From Phyllobacteriaceae bacterium (lineage in GTDB: Bacteria > Pseudomonadota > Alphaproteobacteria > Rhizobiales > Rhizobiaceae), in assembly GCA_016711085.1 (NCBI GenBank), contig JADJTR010000005.1:236066-300065 (forward strand): a stretch of 64,000 nucleotides of DNA, read 5' to 3'. The notes under the pieces are model-generated. The model ran no database searches, was not told the origin of the DNA, and saw nothing but the letters and a program-made list of their open reading frames with translations. The position numbers and the translations under genes are program-made. Shown piece after piece: positions 36,314 through 44,608 of this stretch. The stretch's first letter is position 1. Each line of letters starts with the position of its first letter.

Positions 36314-38520
36314 TCAGAGCACCAGCGCCAACAATTTCTCGATGGCGTCGCGCAGCGCCAACAATGCCGCCTGCCCTTGCGGCGTCGTGGCAATCGATGC
36401 CGTCGCACCGATGAAGGCGTAGACCCTTTCGAGAAAGCCGATGGTCCCGAGCACGAACCGGCGCTTCGGCGTCACGATGGTGGAAGGTTTCCCCGAATCC
36501 GCCTGCGTCGGAACGACACTCGACAGATCGGCGGCTTCCTCCCGGATTTGCTGAACAACCCTGTCGAACGCCGGCGTCGTCATGTCGCTGTCCGAAAGCT
36601 CGTTCAGCGCATCCACCACTTTTTCGATCGGTTCCGTCAGTCCCTTGCCGACAGCCTTCTCCTCGTCGATCGGCGCCTCCGCCATCGCCCGCTCGCGCGC
36701 CTCTGGCAGCGGGAAATGGGTAATGAGGAGAAAATGCTTGGCGAAGAACCGGCGGATCAGGTCGTCGAGTCCTGCCCCCCACATCTCGAAGTCGGCGTGA
36801 TCGAATTCCTTCTGAAGCGGCCCGAAGAACGACCGCAGGAAATCGGTGTACGGTCGCGTGCCGCGTTCGCCAAGATGGGTTCGGTAATGAACCAGACAAG
36901 ACCGAAATACCTTCGGCGCATTTCCGGGCAGGACTTCAATGATAGCATCGGCGAGCGCGCATTGCAGACCGGGCATTTCTTTCAGATCGTCAGAGGAAAG
37001 CGGCGTATCGAGGTCGGGATTGGCCGTGACGTCAATGCGCGTCTTGCCACCTTCCGCCTTGCCGATGGGGATCGGCGTTGTCGCGTGTTTGAGGATGCCC
37101 TTGAGTTCTTCGCTCGACCTCCGGCCTGGCCGGTAGTCGAGCGCGCGCAGCACCGCGGCGCGCCGGTCCTCGGCGCTCAATCCGACGAGGTTGGTGTAGA
37201 CAATTTGCCGGGCCAATGGATTGAGTTCGGTCGGCTTCAACAGGAACGGAAACAATCGGTGGCGCTCGCCACCGGGATCGGCGGCGTAGGCCGCCGCCCA
37301 CTCCGCCTGGCAATGATCGGACGCTTCATAGTCCGGCGAATACAAGGCGATCACCCTTCCCGCTCCGGCCAACCTCGCTGAATCTCGCGCACGAAGTTTG
37401 CGCCAGGCTGGAAATCGCGAAACTGGACGCGTGTCGTATATCCGGCGGAACGAACGATCTCGTCGATCTCGCGCGCGGCGCTTTCGTCCTTGTGCGAATA
37501 GCTGATGAAGAAATCCCATTGCGGTCCCCCGCCGGCTTCGGCCACGCCATCGCCGCCCATGACAATGGCGCCGGCATCTTGCGCGGGGCGGACTTCGGGG
37601 GGATCGGAAGGCGGATCGGCCGGATCGGTCTCGGCTAGTTTGCGCCGGGCTTCCTCGACCCAGGAGGCGATTTCGCCATTGATCGCCTCCGCCGGCCGAT
37701 CCCAGAAATCCTTTCGCCCGTCGCCGAGCGCGATGCGGCGGTCGAGTTCCTCGGCCATTTCGCGCGGCAGGCCGAAAGACGGCGCGGCGGCGACGCGGGC
37801 GCGAAACCATTCGCTCCAGATCGGCCAGTTTGTTTTGGGAAAGCGGTCCGGATCGGACGACGGCGCGGTCGCCAGAGCCGTATCGAGGTGCCGGTGCTCC
37901 TTTTCCCACCAGTCCGGAGCCGCGCCCGGCCACAGCGGCCGGTCGGCCAGTTCGGCCGGCGGAACGCCGCTTTCTAGCGCTCGCGCATCGGCCGTCACGG
38001 CGGCCCAAACGGCGGCGGCGGCTCTGGCGGCGGCGGCGGCGTAGGCGGCGGCTCTGGCGGCGGCGTAGGCGTAGGCGGCGGCGTAGGCGTAGGCGGCGGC
38101 GTAGGCGTCGGCGGCGGCTCTGGCGGCGGCGACGGCTCTGGCGGCGGCTCTGGCGGCGGCGGCGGCGTAGGCGTAGGCGGCGGCGTAGGCGTAGGCGGCG
38201 ACGGCGTCGGCGGCGGCTCTGGCGGCGGCGTAGGCGTAGGCGGCGGCTCTGGCGGCGGCTCGTTCGATTTCGCGGGTCGGATATGTGGCGGCGACCCGCG
38301 AAATCGCGTTCGCCCGAAAAACCGCTTCTGTCAAGCGCGGAGCAATCGCCGGATCCGCGAATCCGGCGCGCCAGGCGCGACCGGCAAAGGGCAGTGCGCG
38401 CATGGCCGCGCGCAGCGCGACGACTTTCGAAAACGCGATGCCATTGCTTTCCGGTCGCGCCTTCAGCCACGCCTCGACCTGATTGGCGTTCCTAAATCCC
38501 CCCTTCGGTATCCCCGCCAT
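36314..38520 (-). CDS. TIR-domain protein with Ala-rich repeat tract (candidate defence NADase, single-base frameshift)
   Basis: A protein of about 735 residues once a one-base deletion near 37374 is repaired. Residues 1-86 form a basic helical head (MAGIPKGGFRNANQVEAWLK). Residues 87-170 are a repetitive tract of Ala with regularly spaced Tyr, Arg and Asp (units such as AYAAARAAADAYA). A Trp-rich segment follows (PLWPGAAPDWWEKEHRHLD, NWPIWSEWFRARV), then a Pro-rich linker and a TIR domain at about 335-450. The TIR domain starts QWDFFISYSHKDESAAREID, crosses the break after NFVREIQR, and resumes as RVIALYSPDYEASDHCQAEWAAAY. The Glu of CQAEW (about 407) sits where NAD-cleaving TIR domains have their catalytic residue. 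The last 285 residues match nothing I know and end in a weakly hydrophobic helix. In bacteria such proteins usually act in antiphage immunity. The target and sensor are unknown. The two open pieces are 37351-38520 and 36314 to about 37373. Confidence 0.75.
38020..38265. repeat. GC-rich short-unit repeat encoding the Ala/Tyr/Arg tract
   Basis: Imperfect tandem copies of GCGGCGGCGTAGGCGTAG-like and GGCGGCTCTGGCGGCG-like units of 6 to 18 bp run for about 245 bp inside the TIR-protein gene. All units are multiples of three, so copy-number change would keep the reading frame but alter the length of the Ala-rich tract. Long opposite-strand open frames here are by-products of the simple sequence. 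Confidence 0.75.
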
Positions 38521-38620
38521 GATGGGTCCCTTTCCCGCACGCAGAAGTGGCGGGATTGTCGGGGAAATCAAGGGGCGAGGAGGAATCGTTCCCCTCTCCG
38601 GCTCGCTTCGCTCGCCACCT

Positions 38621-38785
38621 TGTAACTCTTCATGTGCCGAATCCGGTATGGTGCCGGTTGCGGTGGCGGACGGGAGACCGACCCACCTCTGGGCGTGCGA
38701 GCCCGTGGGAGGCCGGGTCGCCGTCCGCCGTTCCATCGAACCCGAACAGTCGCATGGGCCGCAAGCGAAGCCCGTTTAGGCAAGG
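38621..38785 (+). ncRNA. Candidate IS110 bridge RNA region (left end of copy 1)
   Basis: The 165 bases between the element boundary and the transposase start are non-coding yet repeated almost base for base in copy 2 (40743-40915). They contain paired GC-rich segments, for example GGCGGACGGGAGACCGACCC with later GGTCGCCGTCCGCC. In the IS110 group the non-coding left end encodes a bridge RNA whose loops pair with donor and target DNA and guide the recombinase. Location, length and conservation agree. The exact fold and guide loops are not determined here. Confidence 0.5.
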
Positions 38786-38794
38786 ATGGGAAAG

Positions 38795-39707
38795 ATGGAC
38801 GCCATTGTTGTGGGGATCGACGTTTCGAAGGATCGTCTTGACGTATGTGTGACGCCGTCCGGGAGGCGATGGCTGAAGCCAATGACGCGGCCGGGGTCGA
38901 GAAGCTCGCGTTGCCGGGGGCTGACGCCGGCGGTGGCGCTGGGGCGACCGGGGGCTACGAGACGCTGGCGGCGGCGCTTTTCGGCTGGGCTTGGCCGTGG
39001 TCGTGGTCAACCGGCGCAGGTGCGTTCGTTCGCCGTGCGCTCGGCAAGCGGGCCAAGACCGACCCGATCGATGCGGAAGTGATTGCCCGTTTCGCCGCGG
39101 CGAGCGGCGTCAGGCCCAAGCCGCTGCCCGATGAACAAAGCCGCTTGCTGGCCGATCTGGTGACCCGCCGGCGGCAGATCATAGCCATGATCGTGGCCGA
39201 GAAGCCCGGCTGAAGCGGGCCGCCAACCGCCAACTCAAAGGCATTGGCCGCCTGCTCGCGGCGCTTCGGCGCGAACTCAGGACCCTCGACGCCGATCTGG
39301 ACAAGCAGATACGCAGCTCGCCGGCGTGGCGCATCAAGGAGCAACTGCTGTCGTCCGTGCCCGGCGTCGGCAAGGCATATCGCGCACCCTGATTGCCGAG
39401 CTGCCGGAGATCAGCAGCCTCGACCGCCGCCAGATCGCTTCGCTGGCCGGCCTCGCTCCGTTCCCCGGCAGTCCGGCAAATGGCGAGGCAAGAGCTTCAT
39501 CAGCGGCGGCAGGGCGAGCGTGCGCGCCGCCCTCTTCTGGGCGCTTTGGTCGCTTCGCGACACAATCCGTCCTCAAGGCCTTCCGCGACAAACTCGTCGC
39601 GCAGGAAAACCAGGATCGTCGCCATCGTCGCGACAGCCCGCAAACTGCTCACCATCCTCAACGCCATCATTCGGGAAAACCAACCATGGCGCCAACAAAA
39701 CGCTTGA
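38795..39707 (+). pseudogene. IS110-family transposase, copy 1 (multiple frameshifts)
   Basis: DEDD transposase/recombinase of about 310 residues, broken in at least four places as sequenced. Pieces in order are MDAIVVGIDVSKDRLDVCV (first catalytic Asp), then ANDAAGVEKLAL, GGYETL (Glu region), KRAKTDPIDAEVIARF (last Asp pair), LLADLVTRRRQIIAMIVAE, ADLDKQIRSSPAWRIKEQLL, LDRRQIASLAGLAP, GRASVRAAL (with the conserved Ser of the C-terminal Tnp_20 domain) and TARKLLTILNAIIRENQPW. Frames switch at about 38855, 38930, 39210 and 39380, with others. Copy 2 shows where bases are missing, so most breaks look like sequencing errors in a palindrome, though true decay cannot be excluded. Confidence 0.75.
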
Positions 39708-39804
39708 CCGCCAAGACAGTCGCTCTCCCCGTGAACGGGGCGAGGTTGAACCAGCGCCTCCTTTAACCTCGCCCCGCTTGCGGGGAGAGCGACTGTCTTG
39801 GCGG

Positions 39805-40734
39805 TCAAGCGTTTTGTTGGCGCCATGGTTGGTTTTCCCGAATGATGGCGTTGAGGATGGTGAGCAGTTTGCGGGCTGTCGCGACGATGGCGACGATCCT
39901 GGCTTCCCTGCGCGACGAGTTTGTCGCGGAAGGCCTTGAGGGACTGGATTGTGTCGCGAAGCGACCAAAGCGCCCATGAAGAGGGCGGCGCGCACGCTCG
40001 CCCTGCCGCCGCTGATGGGCTTTCGCCTGCCATTTGCCGGACTGGGTGAACGGGAGCGAGGCCGGCCAGCGAAGCGATCTGGCGGCGGTCGAGGCTGCCG
40101 ATCTCCGGCAGCCCGGCAATCAGGTGCGCGATATGCCCTTGCCGACGCCGGGCACGGACGACAGCAGTTGCTCCTTGATGCGCCACGCCGGCGAGCTGCG
40201 TATCTGCTTGTCCAGATCGGCGTCGAGGGTCTCGAGTTCGCGCCGAAGCGCCGCGAGCAGGCGGCCAATGCTCTTCTTGAGTTGGCGGTTGGCGGCCCGC
40301 TTCAGCCGGGCTTCCTCGGCCACGATCATGGCCGATGATCTGCCGCCGGCGGGTCACCAGATCGGCCAGCAAGCGGCTTTGTTCATCGGGCAGCGGCTTG
40401 GGCCTGACGCCGCTCGCCGCGGCGAAACGGGCAATCACTTCCGCATCGATCGGGTCGGTCTTGGCCCGCTTGCCGAGCGCATCGGCGAACGAACGCACCT
40501 GCGCCGGGTTGACCACGACCACGGCCAAGCCCGCAGCCGAAAGCGCCGCCGCCGCCAGCGTCTCGTAGCCCCCGGTCGCCTCCAGCGCCACAAGCGCCGG
40601 CGTCAGCCCGGCCGCGCAACGCGAGCTTCTCGACCCCGGCCGCGTCATTGGCTTCAGCCATCGCCTCCCCGGACGGCGTCACATACGTCAAGACGATCCT
40701 TCGAAACGTCGATCCCCACAACAATGGCGTCCAT
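39805..40734 (-). pseudogene. IS110-family transposase, copy 2 (frameshifted)
   Basis: Same transposase as copy 1, less damaged. MDAIVVGIDVSKDRLDVCD starts at 40734. The frame then breaks and resumes as AGLTPALVALEATGGYETLAAAALSAAGLAVVVVNPAQVRSFADALGKRAKTDPIDAEVIARFAAASGV, a clean catalytic domain with the Glu of EATGGYE and both aspartates. Another break follows QII, after which MIVAEEARLKRAANRQLKKSIGRLLAALRRELETLDADLDKQIRSS is readable, and SVPGVGKGISRT, LASLAGLAP-like and GGRASVRAALF segments complete the Tnp_20 domain. Combining both copies gives a plausible full protein of about 310 residues. Confidence 0.78.
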
Positions 40735-40742
40735 CTTCTCCC

Positions 40743-40915
40743 ATCCTTGCCTAAACGGGCTTCGCTTGCGGCCCAGGCGACTGTTCGGGTTCGATGGAAC
40801 GGCGGACGGCGACCCAGGCTCTCCCACGGGCTCGCACGCCCAGAGGTGGGTCGGTCTCCCGTCCGCCACCGCAACCGGCACCATACCGGATTCGGCACAT
40901 GAAGAGTTACAAGGT
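40743..40915 (-). ncRNA. Candidate IS110 bridge RNA region (left end of copy 2)
   Basis: Non-coding left end of copy 2, between the element boundary and the transposase start. It matches copy 1 except for a few indels and substitutions, for example around the CCCACGGGCTCGCACGCCC segment. As for copy 1, location and conservation fit an IS110 bridge RNA. The fold is not demonstrated. Confidence 0.5.
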
Positions 40916-40971
40916 GGCCCGAAGGGCCGGAGAGGGGTCGCCCGAAGCCGACGGGTTGGGGAAAAGCCGCC

Positions 40972-41934
40972 CTACTCCGCCAGATGGCAGGCCACCTCCG
41001 CCGCGCCGAGACGGCGCAAGCCCGGCCGCTCGCTCGCGCAGCGCGCGACCGCGATCGGGCAGCGCGGATGAAAGGCGCAGCCCGACGGCGGGTCGATGGG
41101 CGACGGCAATTCGCCGGTCAGCACGATGCGCTCCTTTTTGCGCCGCGGGTCGGCCACTGGCGTCGCCGACAGCAGCGCGCGTGTGTAGGGGTGGCGAGGT
41201 CGGGCGAAGATTTCGTCGCGCGGGCCGGCCTCCACGGCGCGACCGAGATACATCACCATCACCTCGTCGGCGACATGGCGCACCACGGAGAGATCGTGGG
41301 AAATGAACAGATAGGCAAGGCTCAACCGCTCTTGCAATTCGCCGATCAGGTTCAGCACCTGCGCCTGGATCGAGATGTCGAGCGCCGAGACCGGCTCGTC
41401 GAGCACGAGGATGTCGGGCGACAGCATCAGCGAGCGGGCAATCGCGATGCGCTGGCGCTGGCCGCCGGAAAACATGTGCGGGTAGCGCTCGCCGAATTCC
41501 GGACGCAGGCCGACCGCCTCCATCATCTCGGCGACGGCGTTGCGCCGCTCGTCCGCCCCGCCGCGATTGTTGACGATCAGCGGCTCCTCCAGCGCGTCGC
41601 GCACCCGCTGGCGCGGATTGAGCGAGCCATAGGGATTCTGGAAGACGATCTGCACCTTCGGCCGCAACACCGCCCGTTCGGCGGCGGTCGCCCTGGCGAT
41701 ATCGATGTCGTCGATGACCAGCGAGCCTTCCGACGGCGGCTCGATCATGGCGACGAGGCGGGCGAGCGTCGATTTCCCGCAGCCGGATTCGCCGACCACG
41801 GCGAGCGTCCTTTTGCGCCGCAGCGTGAACGAGGCGTCGGCGAGCGCGTTGACGGTCGCCAGTTCGCGGAATGCGCCCCTCGACACGGCATAGCGCCGCG
41901 CCAGGTTTTTCGCGGTGAGCACGATGTCGCTCAT
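40972..41934 (-). CDS. dppF: Dipeptide/oligopeptide ABC transporter ATP-binding protein DppF
   Basis: Second ATPase of the peptide importer, 320 residues. Motifs are Walker A GESGCGKSTLAR, Q-loop VFQNPYGSLNPRQRV, signature FSGGQRQRIAIARSL, Walker B ILVLDEPVSALD and the switch FISHDLSVV. The C-terminal oligo_HPY domain carries RHPYTRALLSATPVADP and the cysteine cluster SGCAFHPRCPIAVARC, which in related Dpp/Opp ATPases holds an iron-sulfur cluster. It is the last gene of the operon, overlapping the dppD stop by four bases (ATGA). An IS110 copy lies 55 bp beyond its stop. Confidence 0.94.
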   Translation of the reverse strand: MSDIVLTAKNLARRYAVSRGAFRELATVNALADASFTLRRKRTLAVVGESGCGKSTLARLVAMIEPPSEGSLVIDDIDIARATAAERAVLRPKVQIVFQNPYGSLNPRQRVRDALEEPLIVNNRGGADERRNAVAEMMEAVGLRPEFGERYPHMFSGGQRQRIAIARSLMLSPDILVLDEPVSALDISIQAQVLNLIGELQERLSLAYLFISHDLSVVRHVADEVMVMYLGRAVEAGPRDEIFARPRHPYTRALLSATPVADPRRKKERIVLTGELPSPIDPPSGCAFHPRCPIAVARCASERPGLRRLGAAEVACHLAE

Positions 41935-42926
41935 GCCGCCCTCCCCGCCATGCCCGGATGGCCGGAGGGCGCGCCATGAACGAGAGGATAGTGGCAGAGC
42001 GCCTTGCCTTGTTCCGCGCGCGGCGGCGGCGTGGCGCGGCACAAATCGGTGGCGAAGCCGCAGCGCGGCGAAAACAGGCATCCGGTCGGCCGGTCGAACT
42101 GGCCGGGCACCACGCCGGAGATCGACGGCAGCCGCTTCTGCGTGGCGCGGGCCGGCAGGGCCGAGAGCAGCGCCGCGGTGTAAGGGTGACGCGGATCGTC
42201 GAACAGGCCGAGAACCGGCTGTTCCTCCACCTTCTGGCCGGCGTATTGCACCGAAACGCGCTCGGCCGTCTCCGCCACCACGCCCATGTCGTGGGTGATC
42301 AGCACCAGGCCCATGCCGGTCTCCGACTGGATTTTCACCAGCAGGTCGAGGATCTGCGCCTGGATGGTGACGTCGAGCGCCGTCGTCGGCTCGTCGGCGA
42401 TCAGCAGTTTCGGATTGCAGGCGAGCGCCATGGCGATCATGACGCGCTGGTTCATGCCGCCGGAGAGTTGATGCGGAAACGTGCCGAGCCGCTTTTCCGG
42501 CGCTGGTATGCCGACCAGCGACAGCAATTCGATGACGCGGGTGCGCCGCGCCGACGCGTCCATGGCGAGATGCGTCTTCAGCGCCTCGTCGAGCTGGAAG
42601 CCGATGGTGAAGCACGGATTGAGGCTCGACATCGGCTCCTGGAAGATCATGGCGATGTCCTTGCCGGTGATCGAGCGGCGCTCGGCCGCGCCGATCCTCA
42701 GCATGTCGCGGCCGTCGAACGCCATGCGGTCGGCCGTCACTTTCGCCGTCCACGGCAGCAGCCCCATCAGCGCCAGCATGGCGACCGACTTGCCGGAGCC
42801 GGATTCGCCGACGATCGCCACCACCTCGCGCGCATCGACGGCGAGCGTGACGGAATCCACCGCCCGGAACATGCCGTTGGCGGTCTGGAACTCGACGGTG
42901 AGGTTTTCGATCTCGAGCAAGGCCAT
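41931..42926 (-). CDS. dppD: Dipeptide ABC transporter ATP-binding protein DppD
   Basis: First ATPase of the peptide importer, 331 residues. Motifs are Walker A GESGSGKSVAML, Q-loop IFQEPMSSLNPCFTIG, signature LSGGMNQRVMIAMAL, Walker B LLIADEPTTALD and LITHDMGVV. The C-terminal oligo_HPY region (RHPYTAALLSALP, FDRPTGCLFSPRCGFATDLC) has the four-cysteine pattern of DppD-type proteins. The start is four bases after the stop of the unknown membrane gene, and its own stop overlaps the dppF start. It would heterodimerise with DppF on the DppBC channel. Confidence 0.95.
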   Translation of the reverse strand: MALLEIENLTVEFQTANGMFRAVDSVTLAVDAREVVAIVGESGSGKSVAMLALMGLLPWTAKVTADRMAFDGRDMLRIGAAERRSITGKDIAMIFQEPMSSLNPCFTIGFQLDEALKTHLAMDASARRTRVIELLSLVGIPAPEKRLGTFPHQLSGGMNQRVMIAMALACNPKLLIADEPTTALDVTIQAQILDLLVKIQSETGMGLVLITHDMGVVAETAERVSVQYAGQKVEEQPVLGLFDDPRHPYTAALLSALPARATQKRLPSISGVVPGQFDRPTGCLFSPRCGFATDLCRATPPPRAEQGKALCHYPLVHGAPSGHPGMAGRAA

Positions 42927-42930
42927 GCTT

Positions 42931-43710
42931 TCATTTTCCCTTGCGAACGCCTATATTGCGCTTGGAACGGAGATTGCGGCCTTGCGTGGACCCATTCGCC
43001 CCATCGTCTGACAGGCTGTTCGGCGCCGAAGCGGTAGCGTCGGCTATGGCCTTGGCCGATTCCTCAAGCGCCGCGCGCGCGCCTCTTTCAACGCTCTCGA
43101 TGCCCTGCCGGAAATCGATCCCCGCATCCGCGGCGTAGGATTCCAGCGCCTTGCGGGCGTTTTCGCCGCGTCGGCGAAGAACCCAGACCATGGCGATGAA
43201 ATTCGCATTGTATTTGGCCTTCTCGGCGGCTGCTTGGCCGAGGAAAAGCGGATCGCGCATGTCGTGGATCATCAGGTTGGTCTGCTTGGCGGCCCGATAA
43301 TAGGCAACGACATCGTGAATGATCTCGGACGGCAGGATCGACAGGTCGTCCACCAGGCTTTCGAACACGAAATCCGTTTCGTCCGGCGTGGCGAACGGGG
43401 TCGCCTGGCCAATGGCGTAAGCGATCTCCTCCGGGCGCAATTGATCGTCGGTGAGCACAATCGCGCTGAGGATTTCCGCGTGGAGCGCTCGCACCATGTC
43501 GCCGACGCGTTCGTTGCGGGCTTTTTCTGCGCGCGCGATTTCGGCCCGGCGTTCTTCTCTTTCCCGGTTTCGCTCGCCCCTTTGGGTCAACACGTAGGTC
43601 AGGACGCCCGTAAATGTCGCCAGAACCGCCGCCACGATTGTCGCCGCGCCACCGATCAGCGCGTCGAACACGTCCGGATTGGCGAGGACGGATGACCACC
43701 GATTGTCCAT
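42931..43710 (-). CDS. Unknown single-pass membrane protein inside the dpp operon
   Basis: A 259-residue protein I do not recognise. It has one membrane segment near the N-terminus (DALIGGAATIVAAVLATFTGVLTYVL, residues 16-41), then a highly charged Arg/Glu coiled coil (RGERNREREERRAEIARAEKARNERVGDMVRALHAEI, about 44-80) and a helical cytoplasmic domain with WVLRRRGENARKALESYAADAG, ending in a Ser/Asn/Lys-rich tail. It lies 7 bp after dppC and 4 bp before dppD, so it is certainly transcribed with the transporter, yet it is not a standard Dpp subunit. It could be an accessory regulator or an unrelated gene captured by the operon. Base composition is similar to its neighbours. Confidence 0.7.
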   Translation of the reverse strand: MDNRWSSVLANPDVFDALIGGAATIVAAVLATFTGVLTYVLTQRGERNREREERRAEIARAEKARNERVGDMVRALHAEILSAIVLTDDQLRPEEIAYAIGQATPFATPDETDFVFESLVDDLSILPSEIIHDVVAYYRAAKQTNLMIHDMRDPLFLGQAAAEKAKYNANFIAMVWVLRRRGENARKALESYAADAGIDFRQGIESVERGARAALEESAKAIADATASAPNSLSDDGANGSTQGRNLRSKRNIGVRKGK

Positions 43711-43717
43711 CCGCCCC

Positions 43718-44608
43718 TCAGCTCCGCTTCAGCTTCGGGTCGAGCGCGTCGCGCAGGCCGTCGCCCATCAGATTGATGGCGACGACGGTGATCAGGATGG
43801 CGAGGCCGGGAAACGCCATGACATGCGGGTGCGAGACGATCAGGTCGCGCGAATCGGCCAGCATCGAGCCCCATTCCGGCGTCGGCGGCTGCGCGCCGAG
43901 GCCGAGAAAGCCGAGGCCGGCGGCTTCGAGGATGGCGTCGGATACGCCGAGCGCCGCCTGCACGATCAGCGGCGCCATGCAGTTCGGCAGCACGGTGCGC
44001 ATCATCAGCCGGAACGGCCCGACGCCGGCGACTTTCGCCGCCGTCACGTAATCCTTCGACAGTTCCGCCAGTGCCGAGGCGCGCACGAGACGCACATAGC
44101 GCGGCAGATAGACGACGGTAACGGCGATGATGGTGTTGGTCAGGCTTGGCGACAGGATCGCCATGATCAGGATTGCCAGCACCAGGCTGGGAATCGACAT
44201 GATCAAATCCATCACCCGCAGCACCGCCACGTCATAGAGGCCGCCGAACCACGCCGCCGAAAGTCCGAGCGCCACGCCGACGACGATGGAGACAAGCATC
44301 ACCATCAGGCCGATGAACAGCGACACACGCGCGCCGTGGATCAGGCGCGAGAGCATGTCGCGGCCGAGCGCATCAGTGCCGAGCAGGAATTGCCAATCGC
44401 CCTTTTCCGTCCATGCCGGCGGCCGTTTGGTGAAGTCGCGGAACTGCTCGATCGGATCGTGCGGCGCGATGAAATCGGCGAAGATGGCGACCAGCGCGAT
44501 GAAGACGACGATCGACAGGCCGATGACCGCGCCGCGATTTTCGCGAAATGCGCGCCAGAACGCCAGCAATTCCGAGGGCGGCGGCGCCGCGACCGATTCA
44601 ACCGCCAT
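43718..44608 (-). CDS. dppC: Dipeptide ABC transporter permease DppC
   Basis: Inner-membrane permease subunit of 296 residues. The N-terminal OppC_N segment (LLAFWRAFRENRGAVIGLSIVVFIALVAIFADFIAPHDP) is followed by FLLGTDALGRDMLSRLIHGARVSLFIGLMV, the conserved DppC/OppC junction. The EAA loop that docks the ATPases is DAILEAAGLGFLGLGAQPPTPEWGSML. It carries five or six membrane helices and is intact. Its start overlaps the dppB stop by 11 bases, and the unknown membrane gene follows seven bases after its stop. Confidence 0.95.
   Translation of the reverse strand: MAVESVAAPPPSELLAFWRAFRENRGAVIGLSIVVFIALVAIFADFIAPHDPIEQFRDFTKRPPAWTEKGDWQFLLGTDALGRDMLSRLIHGARVSLFIGLMVMLVSIVVGVALGLSAAWFGGLYDVAVLRVMDLIMSIPSLVLAILIMAILSPSLTNTIIAVTVVYLPRYVRLVRASALAELSKDYVTAAKVAGVGPFRLMMRTVLPNCMAPLIVQAALGVSDAILEAAGLGFLGLGAQPPTPEWGSMLADSRDLIVSHPHVMAFPGLAILITVVAINLMGDGLRDALDPKLKRS

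Larger units (their letters stand above)
38615..39728 (+). mobile_element. IS110-family insertion sequence, copy 1
   Basis: The element runs from about CCACCTTGTAACTC (38615), a 5' boundary shared with copy 2, through a 165-bp non-coding left end, a DEDD-type transposase and about 20 bp after its stop. The flanking DNA is a REP-like palindrome on both sides (CCCCTCTCCGGC before, CTCTCCCCG after). IS110 elements have no long terminal inverted repeats and often target repetitive palindromes, which fits. The end coordinates are estimates within about ten bases. Confidence 0.75.
38615..40917. repeat. Large inverted repeat (palindrome) formed by two IS110 copies
   Basis: The sequence from 38615 to about 39747 reappears as its reverse complement from about 39765 to 40917. 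The centre, near 39756, is a short unique segment (GAACCAGCGCCTCCTTT) between two REP-like half-sites, CGGGGCGAGGTT and AACCTCGCCCCG. Arms are about 1.1 kb and differ by scattered single-base indels. Confidence 0.8.
39784..40917 (-). mobile_element. IS110-family insertion sequence, copy 2 (inverted)
   Basis: Mirror image of copy 1. The left end is at about 40917 (CCACCTTGTAAC on the minus strand), followed by the non-coding region, the transposase and a right end at about 39784 next to the REP-like half-site. The outer flank is again a REP-like palindrome (GGCCGGAGAGGGG at 40926-40938), so both copies occupy the same type of target in matching orientation. It ends 55 bp from the dppF stop codon. 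Confidence 0.75.

Noticed and set aside
38020..38265. CRISPR-like or structural RNA repeat
   Set aside because: Units are 6-18 bp codon multiples inside an open frame and encode an Ala-rich tract.
38483..38852. Small plus-strand open frames at the left end of IS110 copy 1
   Set aside because: The same region is conserved in copy 2 only as non-coding DNA, with indels that are not multiples of three. It fits a structured RNA, not a protein.
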